Assembly: GCF_017833035.1 (NCBI RefSeq)
Contig: NZ_JAFIBM010000001.1
Location: 930,001 to 994,000 of the forward strand
Origin: Frigoribacterium sp. PvP032
GTDB taxonomy: Bacteria; Actinomycetota; Actinomycetes; Actinomycetales; Microbacteriaceae
Length of the DNA: 64,000 bases
Direction: 5' to 3'
In this document: positions 57,009-64,000 of the stretch, piece by piece
Numbering within the stretch: position 1 is the first letter of the stretch
Layout: each line of letters begins with the position of its first letter
Program-made: the position numbers and the translations under genes
Notes under the pieces: model-generated
The model's input: only the letters and a program-made list of their open reading frames with translations
What the model was told of the DNA's origin: nothing
Database searches by the model: none

Positions 57009-57923
57009 CTAGCGGCGGACGGCGTCGATCTTCAGCATGCGCGCGATGACGCTGTCGAGCTGGCTGTCGTCGAAGATCTTCTTCCAGTCGTCCTTGATGA
57101 TCGACTCGCGGCCGTAGTCCATGGCGATGTGGCAGGCGTCGCTGAACGGGTTCGAGCCGCGAAGGCCGTTGGTCAGCGCGATCCAGGTGTGGCCGTAGAG
57201 CATCGCTCGGGCAGCCTCGTAGGGGACGCCGACGCCGTCGACGGTCTCCTCGAGGGCCTCCTTCAGGAACGCGCCGATCATGCAGGCCATCGTCTCGACG
57301 AGGGTCGGCTCGAGGACGGCGAGCTGCTTCACCGTGACGTAGTGCACGGCGATGACGGGGGCGTAGATCGTCGAGATGACCTGGGTGGCGAGCTCGCGGA
57401 CGGGCGAGTCCTCGTCCACTCCCTCGAGGGCCGCGACGACCTCCTGCGGTGCCGCGACGCCGCCGAACGTGTCGGCCCACTCCTCCTTCGTGGTGCGCTC
57501 GAGGAACACCGACGGGTGGCACGGGTGCGCGACCGCGTAGTGGATGTCCTCGCGCACGGCGAGGAGGCCGGCGTAGGCGGCGGCCGGGTCGAGGGTGAGG
57601 ATGACCGCGCCGCTCTTCATGGCCGGCACGACCTGCTCGGAGACCTTGCCGAGCACCACGTCGGGCACGGCGAGGATGACGACGTCGGCGTCGGCGACTG
57701 CGGCGTCCGTGGGGGTGACCGTGCGGCCGAGCGACTCGATCAGCTCGACGCCGGCGGGCGACGCCTCGCTGTAGAGGGTCGTGTAGGCGCTCTTGGCGAG
57801 GTTGTTCGAGACGCGCTGGCCCATCTTGCCGCCGGCGCCGATGACGGCGACCGTCACGTCGGGCGAGCCCTGGCCGTCGGCGTACGTGATGCTCGGGCTG
57901 GTGGTGTCGAGGGTGTCAGTCAT
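57009..57923 (-). CDS. apnO: ApnO-like D-apionate oxidoisomerase
   Basis: 304 aa. Rossmann start VTVAVIGAGGKMGQRVSNNL. VVILAVPDVVLGKVSEQVVP and ILTLDPAAAYAG. HYAVAHPCHPSVFLERTTKE is a hallmark of this family. The C-terminal PGDH-like domain has LAVLEPTLVETMACMIGAFL and DACHIAMDYGRESIIKDDWK. ApnO oxidises and isomerises D-apionate to 3-oxo-isoapionate. GGAGC precedes the ATG, which overlaps the previous gene by eight bases. It is the last gene of module B. Confidence 0.82.
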   Translation of the reverse strand: MTDTLDTTSPSITYADGQGSPDVTVAVIGAGGKMGQRVSNNLAKSAYTTLYSEASPAGVELIESLGRTVTPTDAAVADADVVILAVPDVVLGKVSEQVVPAMKSGAVILTLDPAAAYAGLLAVREDIHYAVAHPCHPSVFLERTTKEEWADTFGGVAAPQEVVAALEGVDEDSPVRELATQVISTIYAPVIAVHYVTVKQLAVLEPTLVETMACMIGAFLKEALEETVDGVGVPYEAARAMLYGHTWIALTNGLRGSNPFSDACHIAMDYGRESIIKDDWKKIFDDSQLDSVIARMLKIDAVRR

Positions 57924-58725
57924 TGTTCTTGCTCCTTAGCTGAGAGATGGTTCGTGTCGTCCACTCGGCTTCGAGCCGCGTGGTGGTCTCGGGGTCGCCC
58001 TGCCAGGGCAGCCAGTGCTCGACGACCTGGTTGACGTGGCTGGCGCCGCCGTCGCGTTCGTCGAGCGCCGCGCGGATCCCGTCGTAGTCGAGGCGGCCCT
58101 CGCCGAGCGGGGTGCTGGTGAGGGCGAAGCCGACCCAGCCGTCCTTCCGCGAGAAGGCGAAGTCCTTGACGTGCCAGTTGGCGACGAAGGGCAGGCAGCG
58201 GGCGGTCACGTCGGCCGGGTGCTCCAGGTTCGCGACCGTGTTCGCCGGGTCGAGCACGATGCCGAGCCGAGGGCTGCCGACGCGGCTCACCACGTCGACG
58301 AGCTCGGCCGAGCCGACCTGCTCGTAGGTCTCCAGGGCGAGGGTGACCCCCGCCTCCTCGAACTCGGGCAGCACCTCGCGCAGGCGGCGCTCGGTCTCGA
58401 CCGCGTCGGGCCGGTCGTCGCCGGCGGTCCACATGCTGCGCACCAAGGAGGCGCGGAGCGCGACCGCGAGACGCAGCCAGGTCCGCAGCACGGCCGGCTG
58501 CGTGCCGCGGGTGCCGAGCTCGAGGGTCAGCCCGAGCTCGTCGGCGAGGCGCCTGAGGGCCGCGAGCTGGTCGTCGTCGTACCCGGCGAGCGGGGCGTGG
58601 TCGCAGATCTGGAACAGCCGCACGCCCTGTGCAGCAGTGTCGCGCAGCATGTCGTCGAGCGTCGACGGTTCAGGAACGAGGTCGCTGCCGCGCCAGAAGT
58701 AGGCGTAGGTGCTGAGGCCGATCAC
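57916..58725 (-). CDS. TIM-barrel sugar isomerase/decarboxylase family protein (OiaC-like), module B
   Basis: 269 aa from the GTG at 58725 (GTGA overlap with the TPI gene). [43 protein letters not shown] (Glu), LGIVLDPANTVANL (Asp), ANWHVKDFAF (His) and QVVEHWLPWQG (Glu) are the metal-site positions of the PF01261 fold. With ApnO next to it, decarboxylation of 3-oxo-isoapionate to L-erythrulose is the best guess. Confidence 0.82.
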   Translation of the reverse strand: MIGLSTYAYFWRGSDLVPEPSTLDDMLRDTAAQGVRLFQICDHAPLAGYDDDQLAALRRLADELGLTLELGTRGTQPAVLRTWLRLAVALRASLVRSMWTAGDDRPDAVETERRLREVLPEFEEAGVTLALETYEQVGSAELVDVVSRVGSPRLGIVLDPANTVANLEHPADVTARCLPFVANWHVKDFAFSRKDGWVGFALTSTPLGEGRLDYDGIRAALDERDGGASHVNQVVEHWLPWQGDPETTTRLEAEWTTRTISQLRSKNND

Positions 58726-59573
58726 GACGTCACCTGAGTTCTCGACGCGGTCGTCGACGCCGACGCTGGTGTCGACGCTGCCGCGTCGAGCGCGAGCGCC
58801 TCGTCGAGGATGCGCTCGACCGCGGACGGGTCGTGGGCGAAGCGCCCGAGGAACAGACCCCGCACGTCGCCGCCGAGGTCGGTGAGCAGCCCCGGCCCGG
58901 CGCTGCCGCCGTAGATGACGCGGCTGCCCGACCGTCGGGGGAGCTCCGCGAGACGTTCCTCCACTGCGGCCACGACGGTCGCGATGTGGTCGGCCGACGC
59001 CGGCGTCGGGGCCCCGATGGCCCAGACCGGCTCGTAGGCGACCAGGAGGGGCCCGTCGAGTCCTGCGTCGTCGGCCGCGGCCAGGGCGGCGTCGATCTGC
59101 GCGGCCACCTCGAGCGCGGCGATCGCGGGCGGCGCCTCCTCCGACTCGCCCACGCACAGCAGCGGGGTGATGCCGTTCCGCAGCGCGGCCGCCGTCTTGG
59201 CGGCCACGACCGCGTCGTCCTCGTGGAACAGGGTGCGCCGCTCGGCATGGCCGATCTCGGCCAGCGTGCAGCCGATCTCGGCCAGCTCGGCACCGCTGAC
59301 CTCGCCGGTGAAGGCACCGGCGTCGTGGGTCGCGATGTCCTGGGCGCCGAGCCGCACGCCCGTGCCGGCCAGCGCCTCCCTGACGGGGACGAGGGCCGGG
59401 AACGACGGGACGACGAAGAGGTCGACCACGCCGTCACGGACGGCGGGGTGACGGCGCGCGACGTCCGCGACCTCGGCGGCCCACGCGACCGACCGAGCGT
59501 GCGAGAAGTACATCTTCAGGCTCACCCCGATCGTGAAGGGGGCCGACGAGGCGGAGCTCACGGCGTCGCTCAC
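58722..59573 (-). CDS. lerI: TPI-family isomerase (LerI-like), module B
   Basis: 283 aa from a GTG start. [13 protein letters not shown] (catalytic Lys), [14 protein letters not shown] (His), [18 protein letters not shown] (Glu) and [12 protein letters not shown]. An Ala/Ser/Thr-rich tail (about 25 residues) follows. Like the module A copy it has GHAERR. It probably converts L-erythrulose-1-P to D-erythrulose-4-P. Confidence 0.88.
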   Translation of the reverse strand: MSDAVSSASSAPFTIGVSLKMYFSHARSVAWAAEVADVARRHPAVRDGVVDLFVVPSFPALVPVREALAGTGVRLGAQDIATHDAGAFTGEVSGAELAEIGCTLAEIGHAERRTLFHEDDAVVAAKTAAALRNGITPLLCVGESEEAPPAIAALEVAAQIDAALAAADDAGLDGPLLVAYEPVWAIGAPTPASADHIATVVAAVEERLAELPRRSGSRVIYGGSAGPGLLTDLGGDVRGLFLGRFAHDPSAVERILDEALALDAAASTPASASTTASRTQVTS

Positions 59574-60061
59574 GCCCGGGCGTCGATGCCGACGGGCTCG
59601 CCCGAGCCGTCGTAGCCGCAGATCGCCGCGACCTTCTCGGCCGAGGCGCTGGAGGTGTCGAAGCGGTAGGTGAGGAACTCCTTCGCCAGGCGCCGCATCA
59701 GCTCGACCCCGATGACGCGCTGGCCCATGCAGAGCACCTGCGCGTCGTTCGACAGGACGGAGCGCTCGACCGAGAAGGTGTCGTGCGCCGTGACGGCGCG
59801 GACGCCGGGGACCTTGTTGGCGGCGATGGCCACGCCGAGGCCGGTGCCGCAGAGCAGGATCGCCCGGTCGGCCTTCCCCTCGGCGACCATCCGCGCGGCG
59901 TCGACGGCGACGTGCGGGTAGGCCGTGTGGCCGTCGGCCGAGACGCCGACGTCGACGACGCTCGCGACGCCGTCGTTCGCGGCGAGGTCCTTCTTCAGGA
60001 TCTCCTTGTAGTCGAACCCGGCGTCGTCCGATCCGACGACGATGCGCAGCTGGTCAGTCAT
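59570..60061 (-). CDS. derI: RpiB/LacAB-family isomerase (DerI-like), module B
   Basis: 163 aa. [20 protein letters not shown], the active-site [20 protein letters not shown] and [20 protein letters not shown]. Its central 100 residues match the module A copy closely, so the two modules share a common origin. It overlaps the TPI gene by four bases. Confidence 0.88.
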   Translation of the reverse strand: MTDQLRIVVGSDDAGFDYKEILKKDLAANDGVASVVDVGVSADGHTAYPHVAVDAARMVAEGKADRAILLCGTGLGVAIAANKVPGVRAVTAHDTFSVERSVLSNDAQVLCMGQRVIGVELMRRLAKEFLTYRFDTSSASAEKVAAICGYDGSGEPVGIDARA

Positions 60062-60098
60062 GGTGGTGCCTTTCGTGAAGAGGGGGAACGGCGGCCGG

Positions 60099-61835
60099 TC
60101 AGGCCACTGAGGTCGGCTCGAGGACGCGTCCGACGGCTCGGGCGATGAGGCCGAGGGAGGTGGCGCCCGCGTCGGGCGTGCCGAGGCTCTTCTCGGCATG
60201 GGGGCGGGCGCGGCCCATCTTCGGGAGGAGATCCGCGGTCGCGGCCGCCTGCACGACGGCGGTCTCCGCCGCCTCCGCCCACGCCGTGGCGAGGTCGGCC
60301 CCGTCGTCGACCGACTGCGCGAGCGCGTCCCGGAAGGGGACGAGCGCGTCGACCATCGTCTTGTCGCCCACGACCGCGCCGAACTCGAGGATCGCCTCCG
60401 TCGCGTCCTCGACGCCGCGCGTGACGCTCGCGCGGTGCGGGGCGTCGTCGTCGCCGACCGCGGCCCCGACGGCGGCGAGTGCCGCGCCCCAGAGGGCGCC
60501 GGAGGTGCCGCCGGCCCGGTCGGACCACGCGTCGCCGGCGACGTCGAGCACGGTGCCGGCACCGGCGCCCGCGAGGACGGCGTCGCGCGCCGCCGCGACG
60601 GCGGCGTGCACCCCGCGCTGCATCCCGATGCCGTGGTCGCCGTCCCCGGCGACGGCGTCGATGCGCCCGAGCTCGTCGGCGTGCTCGTCGACTGTCTCCT
60701 GCGTGGCGACCAGGGCCGCCAGCACGAGCTGCGCAGCGTGCTGCGACACGGGGCTGGACGGGGGGACGGCCGAGGCGACCAGCGCCTCCTGCTCGTCGTC
60801 GTCCGAGCGGTCGGCCGTGACGACCGAGCCCTTCTTGTAGGCGGGCGCGTCGACGGGAGCCGCCCAGAGGCGCTCGAGCTCGTCGTCGAGCCAGAAGAGG
60901 GTCAGCGAGACCCCGGCCATGTCGAAGCTCGTGACGAGCTCGCCGACCTCGGGCTCGACGACCTCGACCCCGGCGTCGCGCAGCAGCGCGTCGACCTTGG
61001 CGTAGACGACGAAGAGCTCTTCGTACTTCACCGAGCCGAGGCCGTTGAGCAGCACCGCGACGCGGCCGCCGCGCGCCTGCTCGACACCGTCGGGCAGCTC
61101 GGCGTCGGCGAGCAGCGACCCGACCAGCAGCTCGGCGAGGCCGTTCGCGGTCGGGACGTCCGCCTCCCCGATGCCCGGCTCGCCGTGGATGCCCATGCCG
61201 ACGGCCATGCGGCCCTCCGGCACGGTGAAGAGCGGCTGCTCCGCGCCGGGCAGCGAGCAGCCGGAGAAGGCGACGCCGAAGCTGCGGGTGCGCTCGTTCG
61301 CCTTGGCGGCGACGCGGACGACCTCGTCGAGGGAGGCGCCCTCCTCGGCGGCGGCGGCAGCCGACTTGAAGACGGTGAGGTCGCCGGCGATGCCGCGGCG
61401 CTTGTGCTTCTCGTCGACCGAGGCGCTCGAGATGTCGTCGGTGACGACGACGGTGCGCGTCTCGACTCCCTCGGCGACGAGCTTCTGCTGGGCCTTGTCG
61501 AAGTTGAGGACGTCGCCGGCGTAGTTTCCGTAGCTCAGCAGCACGCCGCCGCCGCTCTGTGCCGACTTCGCCACCGACCGCACCTGCTGCCACGAGGGCG
61601 AGGCGAAGAGGTTGCCGAGGGCCGCGCCGTGGGCGAGCCCCTGGCCGACGAGGCCGCCGAAGGCCGGGTAGTGGCCGGAGCCGCCGCCGACCACGAGGGC
61701 GACGGAGCCGGGCGTCGACCGCGTCGCGCGGACCACGCCGCCGTGGACCCGGCGCACCCAGCGCTGGTTCGCGGCGACGAAGCCGTCGATCATCTCGTCG
61801 GCGAAGTCGCTCGGTTCGTTGTAGAGGCGGGTCAT
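60099..61835 (-). CDS. DAK-type (erythrulose) kinase, module B
   Basis: 578 aa, a DhaK-DhaL fusion with [51 protein letters not shown], and in Dha[26 protein letters not shown] and [14 protein letters not shown]. It is strongly similar to the module A kinase. L-erythrulose is the likely substrate, with L-erythrulose-1-P as product. Confidence 0.92.
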   Translation of the reverse strand: MTRLYNEPSDFADEMIDGFVAANQRWVRRVHGGVVRATRSTPGSVALVVGGGSGHYPAFGGLVGQGLAHGAALGNLFASPSWQQVRSVAKSAQSGGGVLLSYGNYAGDVLNFDKAQQKLVAEGVETRTVVVTDDISSASVDEKHKRRGIAGDLTVFKSAAAAAEEGASLDEVVRVAAKANERTRSFGVAFSGCSLPGAEQPLFTVPEGRMAVGMGIHGEPGIGEADVPTANGLAELLVGSLLADAELPDGVEQARGGRVAVLLNGLGSVKYEELFVVYAKVDALLRDAGVEVVEPEVGELVTSFDMAGVSLTLFWLDDELERLWAAPVDAPAYKKGSVVTADRSDDDEQEALVASAVPPSSPVSQHAAQLVLAALVATQETVDEHADELGRIDAVAGDGDHGIGMQRGVHAAVAAARDAVLAGAGAGTVLDVAGDAWSDRAGGTSGALWGAALAAVGAAVGDDDAPHRASVTRGVEDATEAILEFGAVVGDKTMVDALVPFRDALAQSVDDGADLATAWAEAAETAVVQAAATADLLPKMGRARPHAEKSLGTPDAGATSLGLIARAVGRVLEPTSVA

Positions 61836-61837
61836 GA

Positions 61838-63232
61838 TCAGTCGAGTCCGGCGGTCGCGGCCAGGTCGGCCTGCTCGCGGGGGCTGAGGGTGCCCTCTGG
61901 CTTCTTCATCCGGCTGAGGACGATCATCAGCGCGGCCGAGAGGAGCATGAAGAACCCGACGATGAACATCGGGGCGCGGTAGTCGCCGGTCACGTCCGTG
62001 ACCAGGCCCGTGATGTACGGGGCGCTGAACCCGGCGAGGTTGCCGACGGTGTTGATCAGCGCGATGCCGGCAGCCGCAGCGACGCCCGTCAGGAACTGGG
62101 TGGGCAGGGTCCAGAAGTTCGGCAGCGCGGCGAAGATGGCCATCGCCGTGATCGCGATGACGGCGATCGTGAGCGCGGGGGACTGGGCGTAGAGGGCGAG
62201 CGGGATGCTCAGGCCGCCGACGACGGCCGGGATGACGATGTGCCAGGTCCTGAGACCACGGCGAGAGGCGTCACGCGACCAGAAGTACAGGGCGAGGGCG
62301 GCGGGCACGTAGGGGATGGCCGTGATGAAGCCGCGCTGGGTCACGGTGAACTCCGTGCCGAACTGCTCCTGGAAGCCGCCGATGATCGTGGGCAGGAAGA
62401 ACGCGAGTGCGTAGAGGCCGTAGATGAAACCGAAGTAGATGAACGAGAGCATCCAGACGCGGCCGTTCTTGAAGACGACGCCGAGGCCGGGGTGCTTGCC
62501 CGAGGTCGAGACGGCGCCGGTCTTCGTCGAGGCCTCCTTGACGAGTGCCTGGGTGAGCCAGACCTGCTCCTCCTTCGTCAGCCACTTGGCGTCGGCGGGC
62601 TTGTCCTTGAGGTAGAACCAGGCGACGATCCCGATGACGATCGCGGGGATCGCGACGCCCATGAACATGAAGCGCCAGCCCTCGAGCCCGAAGAAGACGC
62701 CGTCGTGGCTGATGAGCCAGCCCGCGAGCGGGGCGCCGATCACGGTGGTCAGGGGCTGCGCCAGGTAGAAGAGCGCGAGGATCTTGCTGCGGTGCGCCGC
62801 GGGCACCCAGAGGCTCAGGAAGAGGATGGCGCCGGGGAAGAAGCCCGCCTCCATCACGCCGAGCAGGAACCGCAGCGCGACGAGCTGCTCGAAGTTCTGC
62901 ACCCAGGTGAAGAGCAGCGCCACGATGCCCCAGGTCACCATGATGCGGGCGAGCCACTTGCGAGCGCCGAACTTGTGCAGGGCGAGGTTCGACGGCACCT
63001 CCAACAGGATGTAGCCGATGAAGAAGACGCCGGAGGCGAAGCCGAACTGGGCGGCCGACAGCGCGAGGTCGGACTCCATGCCGTTCGGCGCCGCGAAGCC
63101 GATCGCGGTGCGGTCGAGGTAGTTGATGAAGAACATCAGCGCGACGAACGGCACCAGGCGGATGGCGACCTTGCGGATCGCGGACTTCTCGACGGCGCTC
63201 TGGGGCGCGGTCGTCTGGGCGGGGGTGTCCAC
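61838..63232 (-). CDS. MFS transporter (anion:cation symporter type), module B
   Basis: 464 aa from the GTG at 63232, which has AGGAG five bases upstream. Twelve membrane helices. ALMFFINYLDRTAIGFAAPN is the signature opening of ACS-family sugar-acid symporters, followed by LLEVPSNLALHKFGARKWLA and a central loop. The substrate is probably a sugar acid such as D-apionate. Divergent from the FadR-like regulator. Confidence 0.92.
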   Translation of the reverse strand: MDTPAQTTAPQSAVEKSAIRKVAIRLVPFVALMFFINYLDRTAIGFAAPNGMESDLALSAAQFGFASGVFFIGYILLEVPSNLALHKFGARKWLARIMVTWGIVALLFTWVQNFEQLVALRFLLGVMEAGFFPGAILFLSLWVPAAHRSKILALFYLAQPLTTVIGAPLAGWLISHDGVFFGLEGWRFMFMGVAIPAIVIGIVAWFYLKDKPADAKWLTKEEQVWLTQALVKEASTKTGAVSTSGKHPGLGVVFKNGRVWMLSFIYFGFIYGLYALAFFLPTIIGGFQEQFGTEFTVTQRGFITAIPYVPAALALYFWSRDASRRGLRTWHIVIPAVVGGLSIPLALYAQSPALTIAVIAITAMAIFAALPNFWTLPTQFLTGVAAAAGIALINTVGNLAGFSAPYITGLVTDVTGDYRAPMFIVGFFMLLSAALMIVLSRMKKPEGTLSPREQADLAATAGLD

Positions 63233-63326
63233 AGTGACTCCTAGGGATCTAACGACGTTGTCGGATGACGTCCGCGACCGATGTCGACGACGTGCGGAGA
63301 TCATCGTGCCTCCGTAGGGCCCAACT

Positions 63327-63345
63327 TGTCAACCGGTTGACCAAT
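63327..63345. promoter_or_regulatory. FadR/GntR-type operator
   Basis: TTGTCAACCGGTTGACCAA, with a perfect 14-bp palindrome GTCAACCGGTTGAC at 63329-63342. This is the TGGTCNNNNGACCA-like form used by FCD regulators. It lies between the MFS gene and the regulator gene and probably silences module B until inducer binds. Confidence 0.8.
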
Positions 63346-63405
63346 TGAGCCCAGTCGAACGAGCAGGAGGCTCGTGATCGTGGTGCCGCTCGGTAAGCTC
63401 CCCCC

Positions 63406-64000
63406 GTGCCGGCATATCCAGAGAGCGACCCCACGAGCCTCGATCTCGAGCTCGAGATGGTCCCGCGCGGAACAGCGGTCAGCGAGGTCGTGAAGCAGCT
63501 CGTCGGGCTGCTGACGGCGGGCGAGCTGGCCCCCGGCTCGCGCCTCCCGCCCGAGCGCCAGCTCGCGGAGCGGATCGGCGTGGGGCGGTCGGCCGTCCGC
63601 GAGGCCCTGGCCGCCCTCGAGATCCTCGGCGTGGTCACGGTCCGCCCCGGGTCCGGCACCTACCTTCGTGACCAGGCGTCAGAGCTGCTCCCGACCACCC
63701 TCAGCTGGGGCCTCATGCTCAACGCGGCTCGGACGCGAGAGCTCATCGAGGTGCGGGGCGGCCTCGAGATCCAGGCGGCCGCGTACGCCGCGGAGCGGGC
63801 CAGCGACGCGGACATCGACGCGATGCGGGGCTACATCGCCGTCATGGCCGACTCGCTCGACGACCTGGACGGGTTCCTGCAGGCCGACATCCGCTTCCAC
63901 CTGCAGATCGCCGTGAGCGCCGACAACATGGTGCTCAAGGACCTCCTGCAGAGCACCAGGTCGCTGCTCCGCCTCTGGGTGGAGCGCGGGCTGAGCGAGC
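63406..64000 (+). CDS. GntR/FCD-family regulator (FadR-like), partial at window end
   Basis: GTG start at 63406, six bases after TAAGCT (leaderless). The winged HTH is SEVVKQLVGLLTAGELAPGS, RLPPERQLAERIGVGRSAVR and EALAALEILGVVTVRPGSGT. The FCD domain begins with ELIEVRGGLEIQAAAYAAER and ADIRFHLQIAVSADN. The frame is open to the last base, so the C-terminus lies outside the window. It is the likely regulator of module B through the palindrome at 63327. Confidence 0.92.
   Translation, partial: MPAYPESDPTSLDLELEMVPRGTAVSEVVKQLVGLLTAGELAPGSRLPPERQLAERIGVGRSAVREALAALEILGVVTVRPGSGTYLRDQASELLPTTLSWGLMLNAARTRELIEVRGGLEIQAAAYAAERASDADIDAMRGYIAVMADSLDDLDGFLQADIRFHLQIAVSADNMVLKDLLQSTRSLLRLWVERGLSE

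Noticed and set aside
1-64000. CRISPR arrays, tRNA or rRNA genes
   Set aside because: No regular repeat-spacer series and no cloverleaf or rRNA-like sequence was recognised on either strand.

Overview
The window is high-GC actinobacterial DNA. Very GC-rich third codon positions, frequent GTG starts, many 4-base ATGA/GTGA gene overlaps, leaderless promoters, several ECF sigma factors and an ECF/Asp23 operon all point to Actinobacteria. Family Microbacteriaceae is my best guess, but that is inference. No rRNA, tRNA or CRISPR array was seen. Left part (about 1-24.5 kb): an accessory region. It opens with a small serine recombinase. It then carries about twenty copies of a short repeat (core GCCCGATAGRSGATCG, often followed within a few bases by YCACCGG). 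All copies point the same way and are spaced from about 200 bp to 3 kb. Most intervals hold exactly one small gene, in either orientation, and seven plus-strand genes have their stop codon inside the repeat. The genes are tiny membrane proteins, a HAD phosphatase, an alpha/beta hydrolase, a P-loop kinase, NTF2-like and SRPBCC-like proteins and a sigma factor pair. One whole unit (repeat, gene, repeat) occurs twice, 9 kb apart. This looks like a gene-cassette array, but the repeat is not a classical integron attC site. Many of these genes share one start layout: a TANNNT-type -10 hexamer followed by exactly six bases and then the start codon (leaderless). Embedded in the region are more ordinary genes: a sigma/anti-sigma pair with a lipoprotein, a Ca2+/cation antiporter, a copper-type operator before a DUF305 lipoprotein, a UDG-like protein, a LysR/TDT transporter pair, a kinase-like protein with a broken P-loop, a minus-strand operon of five overlapping mini-genes, and an ECF/Asp23 operon. 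Middle part (24.7-47.8 kb): ordinary chromosomal genes. These include a glycosyltransferase operon with a MarR regulator, another ECF sigma factor, a lipoprotein, a quinone-oxidoreductase/MarR pair with two operators, a chromate transporter coupled to a tiny zinc-ribbon-like gene, GNAT and VOC proteins, a CGNR regulator with a divergent hydrolase, an ArsR/cation-efflux pair, a PAP2-DedA-two-component operon, and a TetR/hydrolase pair. Right part (48-64 kb): two parallel catabolic modules facing each other. Module A (plus) has a tripartite tricarboxylate-type transporter (TctCBA), a TIM-barrel protein, a DAK-type kinase, an RpiB-family isomerase, a PdxA-family dehydrogenase, a TPI-family isomerase and a GntR regulator. 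Module B (minus) has an MFS transporter, DAK-type kinase, RpiB-family isomerase, TPI-family isomerase, TIM-barrel protein and an ApnO-like D-apionate oxidoisomerase, with a divergent GntR/FCD regulator. Module B fits D-apionate catabolism: apionate to 3-oxo-isoapionate, to L-erythrulose, to L-erythrulose-1-P, to D-erythrulose-4-P, to D-erythrose-4-P. Module A repeats the lower steps but has a PdxA-like enzyme in place of ApnO, so it may serve a related but different acid.
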